From JBFFMO01 sp041390025 (GTDB taxonomy: Bacteria; Myxococcota_A; Bradymonadia; Bradymonadales; Bradymonadaceae): 64,000 nt of DNA. The stretch spans positions 1 to 64,000 of the forward strand of contig JAWKQR010000001.1 in NCBI GenBank assembly GCA_041390025.1, in the 5' to 3' direction. Every line of letters begins with the position of its first letter. Position 1 is the first letter of the stretch. Made by a program: the position numbers and the translations under genes. Positions 1 to 9,830 of the stretch are shown here, one piece after another. Below the pieces are notes generated by a model. That model did no database searches, was not told the DNA's origin, and worked only from the letters and a program-made list of their open reading frames with translations.

Positions 1-1
1 G

Positions 2-166
2 GAAGATTTGCACGAGCTCGAAGAGCTTTACCGACAGCTTTTTGCGCTCGTCCAGAAGCTCGACACCCAGGCGGCCGACGCACCCGATGAGGCTGTGTCG
101 TTGTCGTTGTCCATGTTCTGGTCGCCCGACGACACCAACAACACGATAGGCGAGGGAATCGAATGA
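2..166 (+). CDS. C-terminal end of an unidentified protein (cut by window edge)
   Basis: An open frame runs in from the left edge and stops with TGA at 164-166. It encodes about 54 residues, acidic and helical at first (LHELEELYRQLFALVQKL) and ending GEGIE. Its stop overlaps the ATG of the next gene in an ATGA arrangement, which implies translational coupling and a shared operon with the VWA lipoprotein. There is too little sequence to name a family. Confidence 0.6.
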   Translation, partial: EDLHELEELYRQLFALVQKLDTQAADAPDEAVSLSLSMFWSPDDTNNTIGEGIE

Positions 167-1683
167 AGTCGAAATGGCTGATAGTGGCGGGTTTGTTGGC
201 GTTGGGGTGCAACGAAAACACCGTCAGCGCACCGACAAAACAGCAATGCCCCGACGATGCCCAAGATGTCGAACTTCCAAGCGGCGAGCTCGCCTGCAAA
301 ATAGAGCGGCCCATCGTCATCGAGACCGGCTTTGAATGCCGCAGTCCGCTGTGGACCAACCGCTTTGATTTCCAGACGTTCAGCATCTGCGATCGTCGCG
401 TGAATCTGCCACGTATCGACCTCGATTTTCTCAACGGGCTTGACCTTCACGCGCTCAACCCAACGCGGTTTCCGGCCATTCCCACGGCTCCCATCCAATC
501 CAACGCTTTGGATTTGTTGTGGGTGATCGACAACAGCGGTTCCATGTGTGAGGAGCAAGCCCAGGTCATCGAAGGGGTACGCGATTTCGTCAAAGAGATC
601 GTCGACGCCGGCATCGACCTGCAGATGGGCATCACGACGACCCAGACCAATCCCGACTACACGCTCGAACCCTTGGCAAAACCTGGTGTCCTGCAGGCCC
701 AACCCCAACCGGTACCGGGTTTTGACCCGACCTGCATCAACGGTCTGGACGCGAACCATCAGCCCATTCCAGGCGACTACACCCCGATCCAAAAATCGCT
801 GGAAATCTCCAGATCGTGTGTGGCTGACCTTCAACCCGGCGAGTTCGAGTGGACGACACAAGACATCGATTGTGCGTATAGGCAGACCCCGGGGTGTGAG
901 ATTGCGGCGCTCGGGTGCACGGGTGACCAATGCACACTCGAGATGCTCTTCCCCGCCCCGCAACGCTATCGGGCCTTGCCCAGGGTCTTCAAGTCATCGA
1001 CTTACCTGGCGCAAGGGTTTTACGAATTTGATCAAATGGCGGCTGACCTTGCGTGCATGGCCTTGGTGGGAACACGCGGCTACGGCATCGAAAAGGGCTT
1101 CGAGGCTGCACAGCTCGCGCTGTCGCCAAGCCTTGCGGGACCCAACGGTCCCAACGCCGGCCTGATTCGACAGGATTCGCGGGTTGGTATCCTGTTTGTC
1201 ACCGACGAAGACGACTGCACCGGTGATGTGGATGCGCAGGGGCCATGCGGAGAAAAAGCGTGTGCGTTCGCGCAGTCGGACCCTGCGTGGGGAACACTTA
1301 CGCCGGTCGCGGAGGTCGCGGCGAACCTACAAACCCAAGTTGGGGCCCTGAAGGGGCGTGAGCTTGATCCACGTGAGCTCCTGGTGGCGTCGTTTCACGC
1401 GGCCGGCGGATACGACGGGCCAGTCCCGGCGACAACCGTCAGCAATCAAGCGTGCACCTCGGATCCCCGTTACGAGATCTTTCCCGCATGCGCCACGTCC
1501 TTGGGTACGGCGTACGGCGGCAGGCGTTACGGCGAGTTTTTGCGGGCCTTGCCGCTTGGCAACGCCTACCCGTTTTCACCCAACCGCGTGACGCCGATCG
1601 ACGGCGTCGTGTGCGAAGGTGGGCTGTTTAATCCGTTGAAGGAGGTTGGTGCGTTTTTTGTGGACGCAACGGCCGCACAGTAA
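163..1683 (+). CDS. VWA-domain lipoprotein (first of a paralogous pair)
   Basis: A 506-residue protein. The start is set by the ATGA overlap and by a lipoprotein signal peptide with lipobox LALGC at about residues 12-16, so it is probably anchored in the envelope. A von Willebrand A fold begins near residue 115 with a MIDAS-type motif (WVIDNSGSMCEEQ, i.e. DxSxS). Further on come a cysteine-rich segment and a second acidic motif (FVTDEDDC). Cysteine spacing, GTRGYG and the GRRYGEFLR segment match the next gene, but this copy lacks that gene's last 110 or so residues. VWA domains bind proteins through a metal ion; the ligand is unknown. Similar cysteine-rich VWA lipoproteins are common in Myxococcota. 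Confidence 0.85.
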   Translation: MKSKWLIVAGLLALGCNENTVSAPTKQQCPDDAQDVELPSGELACKIERPIVIETGFECRSPLWTNRFDFQTFSICDRRVNLPRIDLDFLNGLDLHALNPTRFPAIPTAPIQSNALDLLWVIDNSGSMCEEQAQVIEGVRDFVKEIVDAGIDLQMGITTTQTNPDYTLEPLAKPGVLQAQPQPVPGFDPTCINGLDANHQPIPGDYTPIQKSLEISRSCVADLQPGEFEWTTQDIDCAYRQTPGCEIAALGCTGDQCTLEMLFPAPQRYRALPRVFKSSTYLAQGFYEFDQMAADLACMALVGTRGYGIEKGFEAAQLALSPSLAGPNGPNAGLIRQDSRVGILFVTDEDDCTGDVDAQGPCGEKACAFAQSDPAWGTLTPVAEVAANLQTQVGALKGRELDPRELLVASFHAAGGYDGPVPATTVSNQACTSDPRYEIFPACATSLGTAYGGRRYGEFLRALPLGNAYPFSPNRVTPIDGVVCEGGLFNPLKEVGAFFVDATAAQ

Positions 1684-1789
1684 AGGCAAAAGCGGTCCAC
1701 CCCGAAGTAGACACGGAATGGACCATTGGCTATGTTCTGTCTGATTTTTTCGGACCCATCGAATCTTCGGATTCACGATCGAGGCACAG

Positions 1790-3613
1790 ATGAAGGCAAT
1801 CAAAAGCATCCTTGGAATCACGTTGGCCTGCGCAGCCATGACCGGCTGTAACTCGCACCCCGTTTCGCTCTCAACGGCGACCGGTTCGGTCGAGTACCAG
1901 CAGAAGACGTCGATCGATGGTTCCCAGAAGGTGGACATCCTTTGGGTCGTCGATAACTCGGGTTCGATGTGTCAGGAACAAAAGGTTCTGCGCGACAACT
2001 TCACGAAGTTCATCGACGAGCTGAACCAGACCAACCTCGACTTCCACATTGGTGTGACGACGACGCACATGATTTCGGTCTATGCGCCCGAGCCCGTCGC
2101 GAGTCCCGGCCGCTTGCAGTCGACGCCGCAGCCCATTCCTGGCTTTGACCAGTCCTGCATCAACGGCGTCAACGCTCAAGGGCAGATCATCGAAGGCGAT
2201 TTCGGTCCTATCCGTGCTGCGATTGCTCAGGCGGTTGAATGTATGGCAACCCCTGATCCCTCGGCCTACAACTGGAGCGATGCCGAGATCGATTGTGCCG
2301 CCAACGAGCGCCCCAACTGCTCCATTCCCGGCGTCTGTGACGCAGGTTCGTGTGTGAAGGGTTCGTTGTTCCCACCGCCTTCGTCTTACCGCAATATTCC
2401 CAAAGTCTTGCGTAGCGCCGACTACAAGAACGGCAACGTTCTGGACGTCGCGCGACTGACCAGCGACTTTGCCTGTGCTTCGCTTGTGGGTACCCGCGGG
2501 TACGGTGTTGAAGCCGGCTTGGCCGCAGCCGTTGAGGCCGTGTCGCCCATCAATACCGGTGGTGCCGCCGACGGCGACCCCACGATGATTGACACTTCGG
2601 CGCCCAACCACGGTTTGATCCGACGTGACGCAAACTTCGCACTCATCTTTGTGTCCGACGAAAACGACTGTTCCAACAACGCGTTGTTGACCATCGACGA
2701 GCTCAAGGACCCAACACGTGGAATCATCGACGTGCAGCAGGCCTGCAGCGTTGACCAGTGCGAATTTGAAAACGTGGAAGGCAAGGAAGCGACCTCGTTG
2801 TTGCTCCCTGTTGAGCGCCTCAAAGAGCAGCTCATCGCAAACCTCTCGGCGACCAAGGGCCGCGACGATGTGGGTGAGGCCGAGATTCTGGTCGCCTCGA
2901 TCCACGGTAACTCGAAGCGATTCAAGGCTGCCGACGTCCCCGCCGCCTGTGACGCCAACTCAAACCAAGCTTACGTGACCCCGTCGTGTGCAAGCCTCAA
3001 CGGCGTTGCATACTCCGGTGACCGGTACGAGCGCTTCTTGCGCACCTTCCCGGTGGGCAATTACTACCCAGAGCCTGTCCCCACGGCCCCCGACACGGCG
3101 CTGACGGGTTGGTTGTGCAACGGCGACTTCGGTCCTGCACTTGAAGCCATCGGCCAGTTCATCAACCGTGACTCCGGCGGCTGTGTGTCGCGCGATATCA
3201 TGCCTTGCGAAGGCCCGATGGACACATCCTGCCCAGCGTTCCCCTACACGGGTGCACCCGGCCAGTGTGTCCAGATGTTCAACACAGGCATCATGGGGCC
3301 AAGCGGTCAGTTCATCGAACCCCAGTACTACTGCAATTCGGGCATCCAGCTTCGTGCCAAGGTCACCGGCTTCGGCGTTGACCCTGCGCAGAAACTCACC
3401 GACAGCGGCTACTGCATCGACGGAAGCATCGGCGATCGAAGCTTCCCCGACGGCTGCGTGATCGCCGAAGATCGTTTTGACTGGGTCGCCTGCCCAAGCG
3501 GTTTCCCCGGACTGCGTCTGCAATGGAACAACGACATCGAAGCGTTGAACGCGCTGAATGGTACGGAGCTCCAAATCCGCTACAACAGCGCGACGTCCGA
3601 GCCAGCGCAGTAA
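1790..3613 (+). CDS. VWA-domain lipoprotein (second of the pair)
   Basis: A 607-residue paralogue of the preceding gene. Its signal peptide ends in lipobox AMTGC. The MIDAS motif WVVDNSGSMCQEQ lies near residue 55, and VSDENDC corresponds to the second acidic motif of the neighbour. The two proteins align through the whole VWA core, including FDQSCINGV-like and GTRGYG segments. This copy carries an extra Cys-rich C-terminal domain (residues about 465-607) that may form several disulfides. The 106-base gap before it holds no obvious terminator, so co-transcription is likely. A strong terminator follows. Confidence 0.85.
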   Translation: MKAIKSILGITLACAAMTGCNSHPVSLSTATGSVEYQQKTSIDGSQKVDILWVVDNSGSMCQEQKVLRDNFTKFIDELNQTNLDFHIGVTTTHMISVYAPEPVASPGRLQSTPQPIPGFDQSCINGVNAQGQIIEGDFGPIRAAIAQAVECMATPDPSAYNWSDAEIDCAANERPNCSIPGVCDAGSCVKGSLFPPPSSYRNIPKVLRSADYKNGNVLDVARLTSDFACASLVGTRGYGVEAGLAAAVEAVSPINTGGAADGDPTMIDTSAPNHGLIRRDANFALIFVSDENDCSNNALLTIDELKDPTRGIIDVQQACSVDQCEFENVEGKEATSLLLPVERLKEQLIANLSATKGRDDVGEAEILVASIHGNSKRFKAADVPAACDANSNQAYVTPSCASLNGVAYSGDRYERFLRTFPVGNYYPEPVPTAPDTALTGWLCNGDFGPALEAIGQFINRDSGGCVSRDIMPCEGPMDTSCPAFPYTGAPGQCVQMFNTGIMGPSGQFIEPQYYCNSGIQLRAKVTGFGVDPAQKLTDSGYCIDGSIGDRSFPDGCVIAEDRFDWVACPSGFPGLRLQWNNDIEALNALNGTELQIRYNSATSEPAQ

Positions 3614-3643
3614 CCGACACGCACCGCTCTTTTGGTTCGTCCC

Positions 3644-3672
3644 AACGCCCCGTCCTAGGGGCGTTTTTTTTT
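3644..3672 (+). terminator. Rho-independent terminator after the VWA pair
   Basis: A perfect 8-bp stem (AACGCCCC and GGGGCGTT) with the six-base loop GTCCTA, followed by nine T residues, starts 30 bases after the VWA stop codon. It closes the VWA transcription unit and separates it from the kinase cluster. Confidence 0.92.
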
Positions 3673-3856
3673 GCCCATCGGTCCTTTATTGTCGTTGTCT
3701 GGGCGGGCAACAAATGTAAACTGCCGTGGGAATTGGTTAGACATTTGGGAGGATGAGGGAAGATCACTTTGAATTCGCAGGTTCTATCTGCTAGATCTTC
3801 CTTTCCCGACATGAACCTACATGGTCCACGTTCGGGTTTGACCAGGGGTGTGGTCC

Positions 3857-5941
3857 ATGGGGGACCGGCAAACATACGATCGACGGCGGAGGGAGTTCGC
3901 CAAAAGGCTGCCGGCGCATTATTGCGTCAAGTGTTCAGCCGTGCTGTTTCCAGAAGATTTGGAGTGTCTGGACTGTGGCACACCCGCGCCTTCTGCCGGC
4001 TGGCCCACCATCCAAGACGGATTTGATCCCTGGCTGGGTCGGGTGCTGGATGGACGCTACCTGATCACCAAACGTGTCGGACAAGGTGCGTCAGGCTCGG
4101 TCTACCGCGCCGAATCGCTCGCGATCGTGCGTGAGTTTGCCGTCAAGATCATCAACTTCAAACAAGCCCCCGCAGGTGTGGACCCCGAGCAGATTCGTGG
4201 CCGTCTGAATCGTGAGATCGAGGCCATCAGTCGTCTTCGCAACCCACACGTCGTGCCATTTTACGAAGTTCTGGAGCTCTTCGATAACTTCCTTGGCATC
4301 GTCATGGATTTTATCGACGGCGTGACGCTCGAGGTGCTCGTCAAGCGTGAGGGCCCGCTCGACGTTCGCCGTGCGTGCAAGGTGTTGCGCCAGGTCGCCA
4401 ACGGCGTCCACGAGGCGCACGAAGCGGGCATGATCCACCGCGACCTTAAGCCCGAAAACGCCATGCTCGAAGTCATGCCCGCCGGGGATGACTTCGTACA
4501 CGTGCTCGACTTCGGCATTGTCCGGCTCGATGACGGCGTGAGCATGACGCGTGGCTTCCTTGGCACGCCGCTGTATGCCAGCCCCGAACAAGCCATGGCA
4601 GGGGACGTCGACCGACGCAGCGACATCTACAGTCTGGGCGCGATATTCTTCTACCTGCTGACCGGAAGACCGCCGTTTGTCAGCGACAACGTCTACGAGA
4701 TCCTTCGCGCGCATGTTCGAACGCCCGCGCCGACCTTGGCGGCCACACGCCCCAACGCAAAGTTCTCGGAAGACCTCGAGGCGCTGGTGTCTTCGATGTT
4801 GGCCAAGAGCCCAGCAAACCGCCCTCAAACATTGGCGGAGGTCATCAAGCGGCTTGACTCGCTGCTTCACGCAACACCCATGGAGCCGCTCCCGCGGGTT
4901 GGACGCGATTCGTCGGACTTGCCCTCGATCGAGCCTCAGACAGGTGAAGTGCCCGTCTCTGCGGCCGACAGCTCGGAGGGCGAGTACCACGCATCACCAT
5001 CGGCTCGCCCCGCGCGTGTTGACAGCGGTTCGTTTCTGGCGAGCAGCGACCGGGATGCGACCGGCCCCAAAGCCGCGATCTTCAAACGCAGCCCCTCCAA
5101 AAACTCCGTGCGCGCGATGGTCACGCAAAGCCGTGAGGCCGTGCGCAGCGACTTCGACCGTGTGCGTCAGTCCAACACAGGCGTCTTCCCCGTTGGTCTT
5201 AAGATCGACGGCATGATTGGTTTGTGCCAAGCAGGGCGCGGGTCTGGTTTGGTCGTGACCAACCGAAAGGGTCAAGTTTTTCGCGGGGACGGCGAAGAGG
5301 TGTTGAAAATCTATGACCACAACGCGCCTCTTGCGTCGTTGGCCATCTCGACGGCCGGAGTTCTAATCGGGCGAGAGGACGGCGCCATCGTCTACGTCGC
5401 AAACGGAAAGCCGGCCCAAACGGTTTTTGAGGATGTGCGTCGTGCCCCGATCACTTCGCTCTCGTCGAGTGACGATGGGTCGACCCATCTCGCGGGGTCT
5501 GAGTCCGGTCGGCTCTACCTATGCCGCTCTGGACGCACCATCCAAGACTGGCTTCGCATTCAAGACGGCCCGCCGATCACAGCCGTGGCACTGAATCCAG
5601 CGGGCAACATGTTTGCGGTGGCCCGAAAAACCCGTGAGGTCGAGGTCTTCAATATCTCGCAGCCACGCACGACGTTTGCACGATTCACGACCCAAGGAAC
5701 GGTGCGTCAGATTTCGTTCAGCACCGATGGACACTTGCTGTCCGTGCTCACCGACGATGACGCGATCTTGTTGCACCAATCCCTCACGGGACAGCGCGTG
5801 ATGGCCATCAAAGAAGACGTCAACCATCTGTGCACGGTGGGCTTCTCGGCGAACAACGAGCTCGTCGGCTACTTCGGGATGGATGGAGCTTTGTTCGGGC
5901 TCGACCTACAGCGCGAGCTGACACACGTTATTGCCAACTGA
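3857..5941 (+). CDS. Ser/Thr protein kinase with N-terminal zinc ribbon and C-terminal beta-propeller (copy 1)
   Basis: About 694 residues. ATG at 3857 is preferred over the upstream GTG at 3848 because it matches the N-termini of the three paralogues. Order: basic helix; CxxC-x10-CxxC zinc ribbon (Cys 23, 26, 37, 40); protein kinase from about 68 to 340 with GQGASGSVYRA, the VAIK-type lysine in FAVKI, HRDLKPEN, DFG in LDFGIV and the YASPEQ activation segment; a Ser/Pro-rich linker; and a repeated beta-strand region from about 455 to the end resembling a WD40/quinoprotein propeller. All catalytic residues are present. I see no membrane helix, unlike PknB-type receptors, so it is probably cytoplasmic. 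The zinc ribbon and propeller may recruit partners. Confidence 0.92.
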   Translation: MGDRQTYDRRRREFAKRLPAHYCVKCSAVLFPEDLECLDCGTPAPSAGWPTIQDGFDPWLGRVLDGRYLITKRVGQGASGSVYRAESLAIVREFAVKIINFKQAPAGVDPEQIRGRLNREIEAISRLRNPHVVPFYEVLELFDNFLGIVMDFIDGVTLEVLVKREGPLDVRRACKVLRQVANGVHEAHEAGMIHRDLKPENAMLEVMPAGDDFVHVLDFGIVRLDDGVSMTRGFLGTPLYASPEQAMAGDVDRRSDIYSLGAIFFYLLTGRPPFVSDNVYEILRAHVRTPAPTLAATRPNAKFSEDLEALVSSMLAKSPANRPQTLAEVIKRLDSLLHATPMEPLPRVGRDSSDLPSIEPQTGEVPVSAADSSEGEYHASPSARPARVDSGSFLASSDRDATGPKAAIFKRSPSKNSVRAMVTQSREAVRSDFDRVRQSNTGVFPVGLKIDGMIGLCQAGRGSGLVVTNRKGQVFRGDGEEVLKIYDHNAPLASLAISTAGVLIGREDGAIVYVANGKPAQTVFEDVRRAPITSLSSSDDGSTHLAGSESGRLYLCRSGRTIQDWLRIQDGPPITAVALNPAGNMFAVARKTREVEVFNISQPRTTFARFTTQGTVRQISFSTDGHLLSVLTDDDAILLHQSLTGQRVMAIKEDVNHLCTVGFSANNELVGYFGMDGALFGLDLQRELTHVIAN

Positions 5942-6026
5942 TCCGACGCCGTATTGACGCAGGGCTTGCGATAAGTTTCCTCGCGGAAATCACCAGACGG
6001 CCACATCGTTGTGCCACCTTTGCGCG

Positions 6027-7828
6027 ATGATGACGCGCGATCGCAGCATCCAGAGACGACAGCGCCAGCGAGAGTTCACCACACGACTCCCGCAGCATTG
6101 TTGTGCGCAATGTTCGGGACTGCTCTACGAGGAAGAGTCCGAGTGCCTCGATTGTGGGCTGCCGCGCCCGAGTGACGGGTGGCTTGCGCTGCACGCGCAA
6201 CACGACCCGTGGCTTGGCCGGTTTCTGGACGGCCGATACTTGGTCACCAAGCGCGTTGGAGAGGGTGCAAGCGGCACGGTGTACCGTGGCTACTCGACCT
6301 CGATTCATCGTGAGTTTGCCATCAAGGTCGTCGAGGTCCGCTCTGACGACACCCGTGCCCGACTCGCCCGTGAAATCGGAGTGATGGGGACGTTGAAGAA
6401 CCCGCATATCGTGCCGTTTTACGAAGTCATGGAGGTGCCGGGCAACATCATCGTGGTCATGGACTTTATTCATGGCCAAACGTTGCAGGACCTCGTGAGC
6501 AACGGAGCCTTGTCGCAGGAACGTGTGATCGCACTTGGAATCCAGATCGCCAACGGGTTGCACGAGGCTCACGGCCTAGGGTTGGTGCATCGGGATTTGA
6601 AACCCGCAAACATCATGGTCGAGACCTTGCCTGCGGGTGATGACTTTGCCCATGTCCTCGACTTTGGCATCGTCAAGACGATGGAGTCGGGCAACACGGT
6701 TGGATTTGTTGGCACACCGATGTTCTCGAGCCCCGAGCAGATCTCGGGCGAGCCGGTGGATGCCCGAAGCGACATCTACTCGCTCGGCCTCGTGTTGTAC
6801 TTTGCGATCACCGGCCGGCTGCCGTTTGAGGCATCCACCGTGTTGGGCATCTTACAGCTTCAAATCGGCGACGACCGGCCGCGTGTCCGGGATGTCGTCC
6901 CCGAGTGTCCCGCCGAGCTCGATGCACTGATCTTCGAGCTGATCGCGCGCGCGCCGAGCCAGCGCCCCACGTCCATGGCAGATGTCGTGGGTCGGCTTGA
7001 GCGGCTGCGCCAACATCGCCACGACAACCACGCATCCGAGGCCGTCTCGCGCAGCAGACAGGACATCGCTCAGAGTGTGGTGCGCAGCCGAATGCTTGCA
7101 ACGCAGCCGCTGTCGGACGCGCGGGATGACAGTTTCCCCTTCGGCGTACAATGCGGTCGGGGCAGCCGTTTGTTTTCGGCGCCGGCGGGGTCTCCCATCG
7201 TCGTCTCAGGAACACGCGCGAGCGTGTTGAACGGTCAACAACTCAAAGCCGTTTTGGATGTGCCTCAAGACACCTCTTGCATCACGCACGCAAACGACCG
7301 GTGGCTCGTGGGAACCGAGTCGGGCATGGTCCTCGTCGGTGACACGAACACGCTCGAGCTTGATGAGCCCATCGCGGCTTTGTGCATGGACGAAAACGCA
7401 GCGCAGTGGTTGGCCGCGACACGGCAAGGGGCCCTGTGGCACGCCAAACCGCGGGCACAAAGGCAGTGGGAGCTGATCGGCGCGGCCCGCCGATCACCGC
7501 GATGGCGATGGACCGCGCGGGAACACTGACCGCCATCGCCAGAACGACGCGTGAGGTCGAGGTGTTGCGCGATAATCAAAAGGAGGTGGCGCGGATCACG
7601 GCCCCTGAGGGGGTTGAGAGTCTGAGCTTCAGCCGTGATGGCTACCTGCTCGCCGTGCATGGACAGAGCAGTCTGTTGATCGTTGAGACCCTTACAGGAC
7701 GTCGGATTGTGGGGATTCGCGTGCCTCAAATGCAGACGGTTAGCTTCGAACGTGTGGGCTTGGTTGGGTATGGATGGAAACAAAATGATCTGGTGGGTTG
7801 GAATCTAGAGAGAAATTTTTCGGGGTAA
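6027..7828 (+). CDS. Ser/Thr protein kinase, zinc ribbon + kinase + propeller (copy 2, frame-broken)
   Basis: Same architecture as copy 1: CAQC and CLDC zinc ribbon, GEGASGTVYRG, FAIKV, HRDLKPAN, LDFGIV and YSLGLV. The frame from 6027 stops at 7529, but the remaining propeller continues one frame over (GPPITAMAMDRAG matches GPPITAVALNPAG of copy 1) to 7828. This implies one missing base near 7470-7490. The kinase domain is complete either way; only the last 110 or so residues depend on the break. ATG 6027 or 6030 aligns with the paralogue starts. The gene begins 85 bases after copy 1 with no terminator between them, so the cluster is probably one operon. Confidence 0.85.
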
Positions 7829-7861
7829 CGCGTTATAGTGATCGCCTACCCAAGGCGACTG

Positions 7862-9676
7862 ATGGATCCGCGGAACATTCAAAGGCGTGAGCGGCAACGC
7901 GAGTTTTCGCAGCGAAATCCCCGCCATTGGTGCCCTGTGTGTACCAGCTTGGTCTACGAGGGCGACTTGGTGTGCCTTGACTGCGGTACCCTGCGCCCCG
8001 ATGCCTGGTATCCATTGCGCGATTCTCTGGACCCCTTCCTTGGCCGAACCATCGACGGGCGCTATCTCATCACGAAACATATTGGGCAGGGTGGCAGTGG
8101 GCAGGTTTACCGCGCGGTTTCCTATGGGGTCGCGCGTGAGTTCGCTGTTAAGTTCATCGATGCAGGCAAGGAACAGCGGCGGTCACAGCATGTGCGCATG
8201 CGGCTTGAGCGTGAAATCGAAGCCATGTCGCGCCTGCGAAATCCGCACGTCGTCCCGTTTTACGAGGTGTTTGAGGTCTACGACCAATATTTGGGCGTGG
8301 TGATGGATTTCATCCAAGGCGAGACCCTGTCGGAGCTGATGGTCAACCGAGGCGTGCTCGAGGTTGACCGGGTGTGCGGCATCGTTCGCCAGGTCGCCAA
8401 CGGTGTGCACGAAGCCCACGAGTTTGGACTCGTGCACCGGGATTTGAAGCCCGACAACCTCATGATCGAGCAACTACCGGCGGGCGGCGACTTTGTGCAT
8501 GTGCTCGATTTTGGCATTGTACGTTTCGTCGAGATGGAGCGGACATCCAACGGTTTTGTGGGTACGCCACTTTACGCGAGTCCCGAACAGATCTTGGGTC
8601 AGACACTTGACCGTCGCAGCGACATTTACTCGCTGGGGGCCATCTTGTTCCACGCGTTGACGGGTCATCCCCCATTCGAAGCGTCAAGAACGGCCGACAT
8701 CCTTCGTATGCACACCGATGCCGCACCTCCGGCGCTGAGCGACATGATACAGGGCTTGGGCGCCTATCCCGAGCTTCAGAATTTGACCAGCCAGATGCTG
8801 TCAAAGTCTCGGTATTCGCGCCCCGAAACGATGCTCGAGGTGGTACAGCGTCTGGACATGATCATCACCAAGCTGCGCCAAGAAGCGTGGCGCGAGCCCG
8901 AGTCTGAGACGATCGATCAAAACCGCCGCGAGGCTCGCAAGTCGGTGGTTCAATCCCGTCAGACAAGCCAAGCGCAGCCGGCGAAGTCGCGGGGGCACGC
9001 GCGTTCGACGGGCGTCAAGCTCCGTCACCAGATTGCCCTGATGGCCGCGGGTCACTCCGGTCCCATCTTGGCGTTGACCAACGGTGAGGTTTGCACGCTC
9101 AAGGGCAAGGACCTGTCCGTGCTCGCCAGGACAAGTGATGACCCCACGGCTTTGGCGGTGGGCCCCACTCTCGTGCTGATGGGATCAGCCGCAGGACAGG
9201 TACACGACCAACACGGGCGCGTTGTGTTCAACGATGTCCGGAAGACCTCCGTCAACGCCCTGTGCACCGATGAGCGCGCGGAGAACGTCTTTTGCGGCCT
9301 AGAGTCCGGGCGTGTTCAACACGCGCTGACGTCCGGCGAGAATGCGTGGGTGTGGAAGCCTATCCTCTCGGGACCGCCGGTCACCGCGCTGACCACGGAC
9401 GCGGCCGCACAGCGCCTCGTGGTGGCTTACAAGACCCGTGAGGTCGAGCTCTACGAGTCGCGCAACTACCGCGCACCCGCCAGCAAGTTTGTCGCCGCGG
9501 ACCGCGTGCTTGGCATATCGCTTTCACCCGACGGCTATCTGGTAGCGCTGCACATGCGCGGCGGATTGGTGAGTGTCCACCACTTGCAAACGGGGGCCAC
9601 CGTGTTTCTCGTGCAGTTGGAGCGCCCGGTGGAGCTGGTACTGTTCGACCGGACCCGGGGGTTGGTGGCGTATTAG
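7862..9676 (+). CDS. Ser/Thr protein kinase, zinc ribbon + kinase + propeller (copy 3)
   Basis: An intact 604-residue copy. ATG 7862 gives the N-terminus shared with the paralogues (basic helix, then CPVC and CLDC). Kinase motifs: GQGGSGQVYRA, FAVKF, HRDLKPDN, LDFGIV, YASPEQ, then YSLGAI of the F helix region. After a short basic linker (residues about 365-395) a propeller-like region runs to the end, with the family phrases GPPVTAL and KTREVELYE. It starts 33 bases after copy 2. No membrane segment is apparent. Confidence 0.92.
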   Translation: MDPRNIQRRERQREFSQRNPRHWCPVCTSLVYEGDLVCLDCGTLRPDAWYPLRDSLDPFLGRTIDGRYLITKHIGQGGSGQVYRAVSYGVAREFAVKFIDAGKEQRRSQHVRMRLEREIEAMSRLRNPHVVPFYEVFEVYDQYLGVVMDFIQGETLSELMVNRGVLEVDRVCGIVRQVANGVHEAHEFGLVHRDLKPDNLMIEQLPAGGDFVHVLDFGIVRFVEMERTSNGFVGTPLYASPEQILGQTLDRRSDIYSLGAILFHALTGHPPFEASRTADILRMHTDAAPPALSDMIQGLGAYPELQNLTSQMLSKSRYSRPETMLEVVQRLDMIITKLRQEAWREPESETIDQNRREARKSVVQSRQTSQAQPAKSRGHARSTGVKLRHQIALMAAGHSGPILALTNGEVCTLKGKDLSVLARTSDDPTALAVGPTLVLMGSAAGQVHDQHGRVVFNDVRKTSVNALCTDERAENVFCGLESGRVQHALTSGENAWVWKPILSGPPVTALTTDAAAQRLVVAYKTREVELYESRNYRAPASKFVAADRVLGISLSPDGYLVALHMRGGLVSVHHLQTGATVFLVQLERPVELVLFDRTRGLVAY

Positions 9677-9830
9677 GAGCGCGACAATGAGCTTATCATC
9701 GAGAGTGTGGAACAACCCAATCCATGAGCTGTGCTTTACAGGCTGTAAAATTGCGTTAAAACTGCACGGTTCCACCCTCGAAAATGGTGGGGAATAAGGG
9801 ATAATTTCGGCTTTCTACGTCCTAGGTGCC

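Noticed and set aside
28..963. Open frame on the minus strand over the first VWA gene
   Set aside because: It is antisense to a protein with a clear signal peptide and MIDAS motif and has no features of its own.
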